In this document: positions 1 to 6,781 of the stretch, piece by piece
How positions within the stretch are numbered: the first letter of the stretch is position 1
Layout: every line of letters begins with the position of its first letter
Assembly: GCA_003221825.1 (NCBI GenBank)
Contig: QHUE01000280.1
Coordinates: forward strand, 1-6,781
Source of the DNA: Gemmatimonadota bacterium
Lineage (GTDB): Bacteria > Gemmatimonadota > Gemmatimonadetes > Gemmatimonadales > GWC2-71-9
DNA: 6,781 nucleotides
Reading direction: 5' to 3'
Position numbers and translations under genes: made by a program
Notes under the pieces: model-generated
What the model was told of the DNA's origin: nothing
Database searches by the model: none
The model's input: the letters and a program-made list of their open reading frames with translations, nothing else

Positions 1-1290
1 CGCCTCCGCGAGGTCCGACCCCACGTACGTCGTCGTGGCCCAGCCGCGCTGCCCTTCGCGGGCCCAGCTCCATTGCACGCCGCCGCCCATCACGTAGCGG
101 TCCTGCGTCTCGAACTTGAGCTCACCGCGCAGGTAGGCGTTGGCCGCGGCCGTGAACGCGCCCGTGACGGCCGACGACTGGGGATCGCCCGGAGCGTTCT
201 CGGTCAGGAGATCGGGCAACGGCCCTGAGAAGCGCGAATCGAGCCGGCCCGTGACGAGACCCCGGCTGCGCTGCAGCTCCGCCATGAACTGCCGCAGCGG
301 CACGCGCAGGTCGGCCTTCAGCAGGTAATCCTCCGACAACCCGGTGTAGGCGGCCACCTGCTTCGCGACCGCCGCTTTACGATCCGCCGGGAGCGTCGCG
401 CCCGCGGACAGGGCGGCGGCGTAGTCGCCCATGGCGTACCGGCGCACCTCCGTCATGAACGCGCCCATGTTCGCGGGCGCGGGGATCACCTTGTGATATG
501 CGGCCGTCGCCGCGTAGCTCGGCAGATAGAGGACATACGAGAGATCGTGGCCGGGCGCGAACAGCAGCGTCTCGAAGTCGAGCACCGACGAGATCAGCAC
601 GATTCCATTGAGCGTCATGCCGTCGCGCTGGAGACGGTCACCCAGCACCGCGGAGCGGGTCGTGCCGTAGCTCTCGCCGATCAAGTATTTCGGCGACGCC
701 CAGCGGCCGTTGCGGCTCACGTACTGCGAGATGAACTGCGCCAGCGCCTTGGCGTCTTCGTCCACGCCCCAGAAATCCTTCCCGGTACCTTTGCCCACGG
801 GCTTGGAGAATCCCGTGCCGATGGGATCGATGAACACCATGTCGGTGACGTCGATCAGGCTGTTCGGGTTGTCCACCATCTGGTACGGCGGCGGCGGCGT
901 GGGGGCCGCGTCGGTGGTCACGACGCGGCGCGGACCAAAGGCGCCCATGTGCAGCCAGGCCGAGGCGGAGCCTGGCCCACCATTATAGATGAAGGCGAGC
1001 GGCCGCTGGCTGGCGTCCTTCGCGTCGGTCCGCGTGTACGCCGTGTAGTAGAGGGCGCCGATGGACTCGTCCTTGTCGTTCTTGAGCAGCATCGTGGCGG
1101 CGGTGGCGCGATACGGCACGAGCTGGCCGCCGACGCGGATCGTGTGATCGGTGGCCGACGACGTCTCGTTGGGAATCGGCGCGGCCTTGGTGGTGTCGCG
1201 CTCCGTCGACGCCGTGGCGGGAGCGGGCCGCTGCGCACGCAGCGGCAGGGCGAGAATGCAGGTCGTCAAGACGAGTATGCCGAGTCTCAT
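1..1290 (-). CDS. Secreted S10-family serine carboxypeptidase, C-terminus cut by window edge
   Basis: Bacterial peptidase S10 (carboxypeptidase Y-like), expected to remove C-terminal residues from peptides outside the cytoplasm. The frame is open from the ATG at 1290 to base 1, giving 430 residues without a stop. Residues 1-20 look like a Sec signal peptide (MRLGIL, then a hydrophobic stretch, ending LPLRAQ). NGGPGSAS at 103-110 is the S10 oxyanion-hole motif, DPIGTGFS at 155-162 is a conserved S10 strand, and GESYGT at 205-210 carries the nucleophile Ser207. The catalytic Asp and His lie further C-terminal and fall outside the window, so activity cannot be judged. Family members are near 500 residues, so perhaps 70-100 are missing. 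The start is fixed by a strong GGAGG four bases upstream and by the signal peptide. It follows the YncE-like gene by 19 bases and is probably cotranscribed. A proline run (TPPPPY) sits near residue 131. Confidence 0.93.
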   Translation of the reverse strand, partial: MRLGILVLTTCILALPLRAQRPAPATASTERDTTKAAPIPNETSSATDHTIRVGGQLVPYRATAATMLLKNDKDESIGALYYTAYTRTDAKDASQRPLAFIYNGGPGSASAWLHMGAFGPRRVVTTDAAPTPPPPYQMVDNPNSLIDVTDMVFIDPIGTGFSKPVGKGTGKDFWGVDEDAKALAQFISQYVSRNGRWASPKYLIGESYGTTRSAVLGDRLQRDGMTLNGIVLISSVLDFETLLFAPGHDLSYVLYLPSYAATAAYHKVIPAPANMGAFMTEVRRYAMGDYAAALSAGATLPADRKAAVAKQVAAYTGLSEDYLLKADLRVPLRQFMAELQRSRGLVTGRLDSRFSGPLPDLLTENAPGDPQSSAVTGAFTAAANAYLRGELKFETQDRYVMGGGVQWSWAREGQRGWATTTYVGSDLAEA

Positions 1291-1294
1291 CGTG

Positions 1295-1299
1295 CCTCC
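1295..1299 (-). promoter_or_regulatory. Ribosome binding site of the S10 peptidase gene
   Basis: On the minus strand GGAGG is followed by four bases (CACG) and then the ATG at 1290. It sits in the 19-base gap after the stop of the preceding propeller gene, so the peptidase is translated from its own site even though the gene upstream is broken. Confidence 0.75.
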
Positions 1300-1309
1300 A
1301 GGATGCGAA

Positions 1310-2117
1310 TCAATGACTAATAGCGAAGAACCAGGCTCCGATCACCGGACCGCGTTGGGGCCGCTGACCCGGTTGCGGCGGCGGCGTGCCCGGGGGAAGC
1401 GGACCGTATTCAGGCTGGAAGAGATACGCTACGTGCTTCTGCGTGTCCACCGAAATGGTTTTGGCGCCGCGCATCGTCGGGACGGTCGCAACGACGGTGT
1501 ACTTGTCGGGCGAATCTTGGCGCACTACGGTGACGTTGCTGTCACTCCCCGCCGGGATGTAAATCAGCTTCTGCGCGGAGCCTGCCCTTGCCGTCGCTGG
1601 CCGCCCCTTCCGGCGAGTTGTCCTCGAGCTGCACCGTGCTGACGATGGCGCCGCTCTTCGGATCGAGCGCGACGACCGTGCCGATGGGACGGCTGTGGTT
1701 CGTGAGAATGACGTGGTCGGAGAAATCGTCGTACATGATGCCGTCGAGGCCGCCGGTGGGGACCGGGATCTTCTTGATCACCGCGAGGCTGGCGATATCG
1801 AACATGGTGACGGTCGAATCGCCGGCGCTGGTGATGAACCCGTGGCCTGATTTCGGCGCCAACGCGATACCGTGATTGCGGGGCGTGTCCGGGATGTCGC
1901 CGACCACCTTACCCGTCACGCCGTCGATCACCATCACGTGCGTGCTGCGCGAGACGAAGACGCGTGCCGTGCCGGGCTCGGCAGTCAGATAATCAGTGCC
2001 GCCGTCGCCGCCGATGCTGTACTTCGCGACTGTGAACGTCTGCGCGTGGCTCACGCCGGGCCACACCAGTGCTGCGGTAATCAGCAATGTCGAGACGGGC
2101 AGTAACCGCCTGTTCAT
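1310..2117 (-). pseudogene. YncE/YVTN-type secreted beta-propeller protein, internally deleted and frameshifted
   Basis: A secreted beta-propeller of the YncE-like family; these are thought to be periplasmic binding or scaffold proteins with no fixed enzymatic role. The start at 2117 has a GGAGGT four bases upstream and a signal peptide (MNRRLLPVS, hydrophobic core, ending SHAQ). The first frame gives clean propeller blades, including RNHGIALAPKSGHGF and LEDNSPEGAASDGKGR, then after about 12 nonsense residues stops at 1542. The second frame is propeller-like from about AQKLIYIPAG (near 1576) through VRQDSPDKYTVVATVP to the native-looking end GAWFFAISH at 1310. The two parts total about 267 residues. 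From memory of the family, intact members have about 80 more residues between GKGR and the LIYIPAG strand, so roughly two blades are missing as well as the frame being lost. No other stop interrupts either part. An assembly collapse would look the same. The twin Arg at residues 3-4 is a poor Tat signal, because the rest of the motif is absent. Confidence 0.82.
1576..1587 (-). other. Deletion/frameshift junction in the YncE-like gene
   Basis: Upstream of this point the minus-strand frame encodes GKGRL, a typical family sequence. Downstream, the frame that encodes GSAQKLIYIPAG is the family-like one. The bases GGCTC (1582-1578) can be read sensibly in both frames, so they may be a short microhomology at the deletion join. 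The parental sequence is not available here, so that is inference. Confidence 0.55.
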
Positions 2118-2177
2118 ATGACCTCCGTGGTTGTCGGAAGGCGTATCTGCCATTGTACGCACGGGCGTATCCGCGCG
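2118..2177 (-). promoter_or_regulatory. Intergenic gap with a possible -10 element
   Basis: This 60-base gap separates the BNR propeller gene from the YncE-like gene. On the minus strand it holds TACAAT (2157-2152), a fair -10 hexamer that would give a leader of about 30 bases. The hexamer 17 bases further upstream (TAACGC) is a poor -35 box. An 8-base direct repeat, GATACGCC, occurs at 2171-2164 and 2147-2140, on either side of the TACAAT. TACGC and GCGTA (2169-2165 and 2160-2156) could form a 5-bp hairpin, but no T-tract follows, so it is not a convincing terminator. Confidence 0.25.
2121..2126 (-). promoter_or_regulatory. Ribosome binding site of the YncE-like gene
   Basis: On the minus strand GGAGGT lies four bases (CAT plus one) before the ATG at 2117. 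It selects this ATG over the in-frame ATG at 2162, which would put 15 polar residues in front of the signal peptide. Confidence 0.7.
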
Positions 2178-5100
2178 TTAGCGTCCCTTCCTGAGGCGCG
2201 CCCACCGAGCCAGCACCTGATTCACCTGCGCGCGCGCCCGCGCACAGGCGGCGACCTGCGCCGCGGTGGGCGTCAGGTCGGCGTCCTGCATGGCCATCGC
2301 TGCGGCGAGCGCGGCGTTGCTCGCGCTCTCGAGCGTTGGCGGGGAGGGCCTCCCCCCTGCCGGACGACCGAAAACCCGTGGCCCCCCGCCTCGGGCCTGC
2401 GGCGCTGGCGCAAGCGACTCCACCTTGGCCCGCCGCGTTCCCGAAAGCGAATCGACCAGCGCCCGCGCGTCGCGATACGCCGCGCGCGACCGGGCTGCGG
2501 CGTCATACATCTCGCGCGAGAGCGCGGCGAGCTGCTGCAGTCCAGCAGCCGGCGTCTTCACGCGCGGATCGAGCCGGAGCGTCAGCGACTGCGTGTACGA
2601 TTTGCCGTTCACCGTGAGTCGCACCGTATAGCGACCGGGAGGCGCCCACGGCGTGGTCGCGGTGTGCTCGCTGCGATGCGGCACCGCGCCGGTGGCCTCG
2701 ACTTCTCCCGTCCGCGGGTTCTCACCGATCGGCTGATACCGGAGGTCCCAGGTGAACCGATGCATCCCGGCCCGGGTCGAGAGACGGTCTTGCGGCGCCG
2801 GCCAGTACAAGGGAAGCCCGCAATCGGAGGCCGACGGATTCTTCTGGCACAACCGATCGTACGACGCGGGATCGAGCGCCGGATCGGGATCGAGCACGGG
2901 ATCGTCGCTCGAGTAGGAGCGGATGACTCGGCCTGCGCCTTCGAGGATTTCCAATTTCACAGGACCAGAAGCATCCACGCCGAGTGCGTAATCGATGATC
3001 GCGCCGGCGGGTGGATTCTCCCCGGCGGGAAGCTCGGGCGGCCACGGGGTCGGCTCGTTGGTGCCGAAGCGCACGCGAACCGCGGTGTTGGGCTTAACGA
3101 GATACGTCGCTGAACTCCGGGATCTCGCTAACTGCCGAACGGGACTCAGGTCATCCAGAATCCAGAAGCCGCGCCCGTGCGTCCCCGCGATCAGGTCGGC
3201 GCACAAACAGGTGCTGTCGTCTTTCACTTGAATGTCGCGCACCGAGATCGCCGGCATGTTGAGCCGCAGCGATTGCCAATTCGCGCCGTCATCAAACGAA
3301 ACCCAGACCTGTGCGTCGGTGGCCGCGTAGAGGAGCCCCGGGACGCGTGGATCCTCGCGAATCGAGTTGGCGACGGCATCGGCGGCGATACCGGTATCGA
3401 TTTCCGTCCAGGTCGCACCGCCGTCGTGCGTGCGCCAGAAATGCGGATGCAAGTCGTCGATGCGCAATGTATTGGCGGCGGCGTAGGCGGTCCGCGTATC
3501 GAAGTGCCCGGCTTCGATGTTGAAAATGCGGGTCCACGGCTTGATGGCGGCCGGCGTCACGTTCTTCCACGTCGTCCCGCCGTTCGTGGTCACCTGGATG
3601 TTGCCGTCGTCGGTGCCGGCCCACAGGACGGCGATGCTCCGGGGCGAGGGGGACAACGCGGTGATCGCGCCGCGCGGCGTCGGCGTCACGCCGCTCGCAT
3701 AGCGGCCGGCGCTCGCCGGGACCGCCCACGTCGCGCGTGCCAGATCGGGACTGATGCGGGTCCAGGTGTGGGCGCGATCGATCGACTTCCACACGACGTT
3801 GGACGTGTAAAACAGCACGCCTGGGTTCACCGGCGACCAGATGAGCGTCGTGGAACGTGATCTCGCCGTCGTCGGAGCGGCTGGCAACGCACAGGGAACC
3901 CGAATCCTGTTGCCCGCTGCAGACGCGATAGGGGAACGCGTTGTCCGCCGTGACGTGATAAACCGCCGCGGTGGGTTGCGTGTACCAATTGCTCCACGAT
4001 GCTCCGCGGTTGGACGAAATCACGGCGCCCTGGTCGGAGACCACGAGGATCAGGTTGGGATCATCGGGATGGATCCAGATGCGCTGATAGTCGTCGCCGC
4101 CGGGCGATCCGCGTACCGCCGACCAGCTGGTGCCGCCGTCTTCGGTGCGCCACATGACGATCGACGCGCTGTAAATCACGTTTTCATTTTTCGGATCGAC
4201 GGTGATGGGCGGCAGGTCGCCGCCGCCAATCCGGCCGAGGGGTCGCAGATCGGCGGTCGCGGAGGCGGTATCGCCGAGCGCCGCCGAGGATCCGGGAATG
4301 CGGGTGCGCAGCGTCCAGTGCGCGCCGCCGTCGCTCGACTTGTAGAAGCTGACCGGTCCCGACCCGCCCGCGGGATTCACGGACGCGACCATCGCGTAGA
4401 GCACCTGCGGATTGCTCGGCGCGATCGCGATGTTCGCCTCGAGGACGGGAGGCAGGCCGTTCGTGAGCTGGGTCCAGGTCGTGCCGCCGTCGCTGGACTT
4501 GTAGATCCCCCCCGCCCCGGGCCACGTGGAGTCGGGACCGAAGGATGCTGCTTCCCAGAAGGTTTGCTGCTGTTGCCAGAGCGTGGCGTAGATCGTGTTC
4601 GCGTTGCTCGGATCGATCCGCACCTCGTTCGCGCTCGTGTACTCATCCTTGTACAGCACTTTGTCGAACGTGCGCCCGCCGTCGGTCGAGCGGTACACAC
4701 CGCGCTCCGCGTTGGGGCCGTACGGGTGGCCGAGGGCCGCGACAAAGAGCCGATCGGGGTTGGTGGGATCGACGTCCACGTAGGCGATCATCTGCGTCGC
4801 GTCGAGCCCCAAATGTGTCCAGGTGCGCCCCGTGTCGCTGGACCGGTACATGCCGTTGCCCGTCGCCAGGTCGGGCCGGATGATGCCGGCACCACTGCCC
4901 ACGTAGATGACGTTGGTCGCCGAGGGTGCGACGGCGATCGCGCCGATCGAGCCGGTTGCTTCGTGGTCGAAGAGCGGCATCCAATTGCTGCCGTAGTCCG
5001 TCGAGCGCCACAGGCCGCCGTTGTCGAAACCGATATAGAACGTGGTCGGATGGCCGGGCGTCGCTGCCACCGCGCGGGCGCGGCCGGCGCGGAACGGCCC

Positions 5101-5202
5101 GATCGTGCGCCAGCGGAGTGCGGTGCCGAGGTCGGGGGTTTGAGGGGTCGCGCGTGCCGGAGGGAGCACGAGGATGCCGAGGACGACGATGGAGATTCGC
5201 AT
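2178..5202 (-). pseudogene. Large secreted Asp-box/BNR (sortilin/VPS10-like) beta-propeller protein, frameshifted
   Basis: A secreted multi-blade propeller of the group often labelled glycosyl hydrolase BNR-repeat or VPS10/sortilin-like; members have no demonstrated hydrolase activity and may bind proteins or polymers. The first frame starts at the ATG at 5202 with a signal peptide (residues 1 to about 20). It carries Asp boxes near 67-74 (STDYGSNW), 121-128, 172-179, 236-243, 289-296 and 353-360, and reads cleanly to GEITFHD (residue 452, about 3847); past there it is nonsense to its stop at 3292. The second frame is family-like from TLIWSPVNPG (about 3848) to the stop at 2178. It holds further Asp boxes (NGGTTW, HDGGATW, DDGANW), the hallmark HGRGFWILDD (3179-3150), an Ig-like part (APPGRYTVRL) and an Ala/Arg-rich helical tail. 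The parts sum to about 1,008 residues. Intact relatives have about 50 more at the junction, so a block seems deleted. There is no Shine-Dalgarno before the start. If both halves are translated separately, the second would need an internal start. Confidence 0.85.
3846..3851 (-). other. Deletion/frameshift junction in the BNR propeller gene
   Basis: The minus-strand bases ACGACG fit both reading frames: the end of GEITFHD in the upstream frame and the start of TTLIWSPVNP in the downstream frame. The family segment that normally follows the HD (a conserved linker rich in aromatic residues and DP repeats) is absent. The shared bases may be a microhomology at the join, which is inference. Both sides are free of other stops. 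Confidence 0.6.
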
Positions 5203-5208
5203 GCGCGG

Positions 5209-5214
5209 ATTATG
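5209..5214 (-). promoter_or_regulatory. Possible -10 element for a leaderless BNR propeller transcript
   Basis: On the minus strand TACATAAT ends six bases before the ATG at 5202 (CATAAT at 5214-5209). No purine-rich ribosome binding site is present there, unlike the two genes downstream. A -10 element at this distance would place transcription initiation at or next to the start codon. No good -35 hexamer is visible 16-18 bases upstream, so the call is tentative. Confidence 0.25.
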
Positions 5215-5248
5215 TAGCGTCCGCGCGCGACGTGCTACCTCAGGCGCG

Positions 5249-5473
5249 CTACTCGCTTAGGCGCTTCGGTCCCTTCGAGTCCGGCATCGATCGTGGCGGT
5301 GGCGGCGACGTGGGGGGCTCCTCCGTGGAGGCGACGTCCTGCAAGCCGCGCTTGAACGCCTGAATTCCCTTACCGATCGACGCGCCGATTTCCGGTATCC
5401 GCTTGGTCCCGAACAGCAGCGTGACGACGGCGACGAGAATGAGGATGTGCCAGATGCTGAGGTCGGCTAACAT
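5249..5473 (-). CDS. tatA: TatA/E-type twin-arginine translocase subunit
   Basis: A 74-residue protein with the TatA layout: a very short N-terminus, one membrane helix at about residues 6-20 (IWHILILVAVVTLL), the FG hinge at 21-22, then KRIPEIG at 24-30 and an amphipathic helix to about residue 44 (SIGKGIQAFKRGL). A Pro/Ser-rich charged tail follows. TatA oligomers form the conducting part of the Tat pathway, which exports folded proteins with twin-arginine signals across the inner membrane. The length and the short amphipathic helix favour TatA over TatB. No tatB or tatC is in the window, so this is an isolated copy as far as can be seen. Its ATG begins three bases after the stop of the M61 gene with no properly spaced ribosome binding site (GAGG sits one base before the ATG), which suggests translational coupling. 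The BNR gene starts 46 bases downstream. Confidence 0.93.
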   Translation of the reverse strand: MLADLSIWHILILVAVVTLLFGTKRIPEIGASIGKGIQAFKRGLQDVASTEEPPTSPPPPRSMPDSKGPKRLSE

Positions 5474-5476
5474 GCC

Positions 5477-6781
5477 TCAGAATATAGCAGCTTCAGCGAG
5501 GCGTCGCTGCGCGACTGTCGCATTCGGTAACCGCTCGATCCGCACCGCCGGCCGCTCGAATCCTGCGACCACGACGGTCGCCTCGAAGGGGCCCGACGGG
5601 CGCCGTACCTGAACGCGGACCGTATCGCCGAGATGCAGGCTCTGGAGCTTCGCGCGCAGCCCCGGCCAGGTCGCGACCGCCGCGCCATTCAGCGCCACGA
5701 GCTGGTCGCGACTGTGCAGGCCCGCCCTGCCCCACGCGCTCGACGGATCCGAGATGACGAGGCGCACGCCGCGCTCGCCCTGCGGCTCCCACCCCCAGAT
5801 GCGCAAGTCGCGCTCCGGCTCGCCATTGAAGACGGCCGGTCCCGTCGTGACATGGGCGGTCAACCCGATGAGGCCGAGGTAGCGGTTGAAATCGATCGGC
5901 GCGGCGCCGCGCACGTGGGCATCGAAGAACGGCGTCACGTCGCAGCCGCACACCGCTTCCACCGCCTGCTCGATGACATGCCCGTCAATGGCCCGCCGTT
6001 GATTGAATAGCAGTCGCATGACGTCGTCCATCGATCGCTGGCCGTCCGTGTTGTTGCGAATCGTCAGGTCGAGCATCGTGCCGATCAACTCGCCCTGGAG
6101 GTGCGTGCTGGCACTGTAGTCACCTAGCGATCCAGGATCTGCGTTGTACGCCACGCGGCTCACCGCCTCGGCGGAGAAGCGCCCGTACGCCGGATTCGCG
6201 ACGTAGCGGGACATCAGGCGCTCGAGATGCGCGGTCCGTGTCGCGTCGCTGGGCTGGATGCCGGCGCGCCGCATCAGCAGATCGGCGTAGAACATCGTCA
6301 ACCCTTCGCTGAACCATAGACTCGTCACAGGCGGCTGCGTGCGGTAGTCGATGTCGCGGTACTCGACCGGCCGGATCGTCATCAGGTTCCAGGTATGGAA
6401 GAACTCGTGCGCCGTTTCCGCGAGCGCCGCGTGCGGATCCCTGGCCAGGTCGGCACTCGGCGCGCCGAGCGTGACGGAGCTGGGATGCTCGAGAGCGCCG
6501 TAGGCGCCATCCTGGAAGAGGAAGGTGTAGGCCTTGTAAGGCGCCCCGCCGAACAGCGCAATCGTCTGATGCACCACCGCCTGAATTCCCGAGACGAAGG
6601 CCGTGGTATCGAAGGACGCGGCATTCGGGAGTGGCCAGTACACGACGCGGTGTGGGACGCCGCTCTCGGTGAACCGCCACACGCGCAGCCGACCCGCGAG
6701 AATCGGCGCTTCCATCAGGGCCGCCGCGTTCGCCGCGGTAAACCAGTGCGAATTCGAGGTGGTGTCGAGCGCGGTGGCGAT
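5477..6781 (-). CDS. M61-family aminopeptidase with C-terminal PDZ domain, N-terminus outside window
   Basis: A zinc metallopeptidase of family M61 (glycyl aminopeptidase type), which removes N-terminal residues, classically Gly or Ala, and is usually exported or periplasmic. The frame is open from the window edge at 6781 to the stop at 5477, giving 434 residues. The ATG at 6715 is internal: the residues before it (FTAANAAAL, then MEAP) match the conserved region that precedes the catalytic domain, so the real start and the N-terminal beta-domain lie upstream. Counted from that Met, GALEHPSS is at 73-80, the zinc motif HEFFH at 103-107 (6409-6395) followed by TWN, and WFSEGLT with the third ligand Glu137 at 134-140. 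A PDZ domain spans about 312-386 and probably positions substrate. The segment THLQGELIG at 204-212 lies where many relatives have YxKG. The 3' end sits three bases from the tatA start. Confidence 0.93.
   Translation of the reverse strand: MATALDTTSNSHWFTAANAAALMEAPILAGRLRVWRFTESGVPHRVVYWPLPNAASFDTTAFVSGIQAVVHQTIALFGGAPYKAYTFLFQDGAYGALEHPSSVTLGAPSADLARDPHAALAETAHEFFHTWNLMTIRPVEYRDIDYRTQPPVTSLWFSEGLTMFYADLLMRRAGIQPSDATRTAHLERLMSRYVANPAYGRFSAEAVSRVAYNADPGSLGDYSASTHLQGELIGTMLDLTIRNNTDGQRSMDDVMRLLFNQRRAIDGHVIEQAVEAVCGCDVTPFFDAHVRGAAPIDFNRYLGLIGLTAHVTTGPAVFNGEPERDLRIWGWEPQGERGVRLVISDPSSAWGRAGLHSRDQLVALNGAAVATWPGLRAKLQSLHLGDTVRVQVRRPSGPFEATVVVAGFERPAVRIERLPNATVAQRRLAEAAIF

Noticed and set aside
1257..1290. 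Lipoprotein signal in the S10 peptidase (Cys at residue 11)
   Set aside because: The preceding residues LTT do not fit the lipobox well and the stretch before the Cys is too short. An ordinary signal peptide ending near LRAQ fits better.
493..1320. Plus-strand open frame of 275 codons opposite the S10 peptidase
   Set aside because: Low-complexity Arg/Gly/His-rich product with no recognisable domain. The opposite strand encodes unmistakable S10 motifs.
2106..2117. Tat signal peptide on the YncE-like protein next to tatA
   Set aside because: Only the RR pair is present; the following residues LLPV do not match the xFLK part, so a Sec signal is more likely.
2118..3113. Plus-strand open frame of 331 codons opposite the second half of the BNR gene
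   Set aside because: Same signs of a shadow frame: Arg-rich composition, no domain, opposite a family-like sequence.
3840..3890. Programmed ribosomal frameshifting in the BNR gene
   Set aside because: No slippery heptamer or clear downstream structure is visible at the join, and a conserved segment appears to be missing, which frameshifting cannot explain.
4318..4504. Near-identical DNA stretches around 4325-4347 and 4481-4504 as a mobile or regulatory repeat
   Set aside because: They encode the repeated Asp-box sequence KSSDGG of successive propeller blades, so protein-level repetition explains them.
3841..5217. Long plus-strand open frame (458 codons) antisense to the BNR propeller gene
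   Set aside because: Its product is rich in Arg, Gly, Ala and Val with no motif, signal or ribosome binding site, and it mirrors a clear coding frame. Open antisense frames are expected at this base composition.
5215..5251. Inverted repeat TAGCG/CGCTA after tatA as a terminator
   Set aside because: Only 5 bp plus a bulged GC-rich extension, with a long loop, no T-tract, and overlap with the tatA stop codon.

Overview
This is a GC-rich window in which every convincing gene lies on the minus strand. In transcription order, from high to low coordinates, they are: an M61-family aminopeptidase (3' part only), a small TatA-type protein, a large Asp-box/BNR beta-propeller protein, a YncE/YVTN-type beta-propeller protein, and a serine carypeptidase-type (S10) carboxypeptidase (5' part only). 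Gaps are short (3, 46, 60 and 19 bases), so the genes look like one operon or a close directon. The gene types, the proline- and alanine-rich secreted proteins and the base composition suggest a soil-type Acidobacteriota, perhaps Vicinamibacteria-like. That is an inference from family distribution; no rRNA or marker gene is present to confirm it.

Layout. 6781-5477: M61 peptidase, entering from beyond the window edge, with the HEFFH zinc motif and a C-terminal PDZ domain. 5473-5249: TatA-like protein, whose ATG lies three bases after the peptidase stop. 5202-2178: secreted beta-propeller protein of the sortilin/VPS10-like BNR type, about 1,008 residues in total, broken by a frame change near 3848. 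2117-1310: secreted YncE-like propeller, also broken by a frame change, near 1580. 1290-1: secreted S10 carboxypeptidase, leaving the window before its catalytic Asp and His.

The main oddity is that both neighbouring propeller genes carry the same kind of lesion. Each reads cleanly in one frame and then cleanly in another, and compared with the usual family layout each lacks an internal block (roughly 80 residues in the YncE-like protein, roughly 50 in the BNR protein). The flanking coding sequence is otherwise intact. This means either two recent internal deletions or two collapses in the assembly; the sequence alone cannot decide between them.

As a set, the proteins are mostly exported or envelope-associated. 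The two peptidases would trim peptides from opposite ends (M61 from the N-terminus, S10 from the C-terminus), and the propellers are probable periplasmic or surface binding proteins. TatA is a protein-export component and is not linked here to tatB or tatC. I see no mobile element, CRISPR array, RNA gene or defence system, and nothing amounting to an undescribed system.
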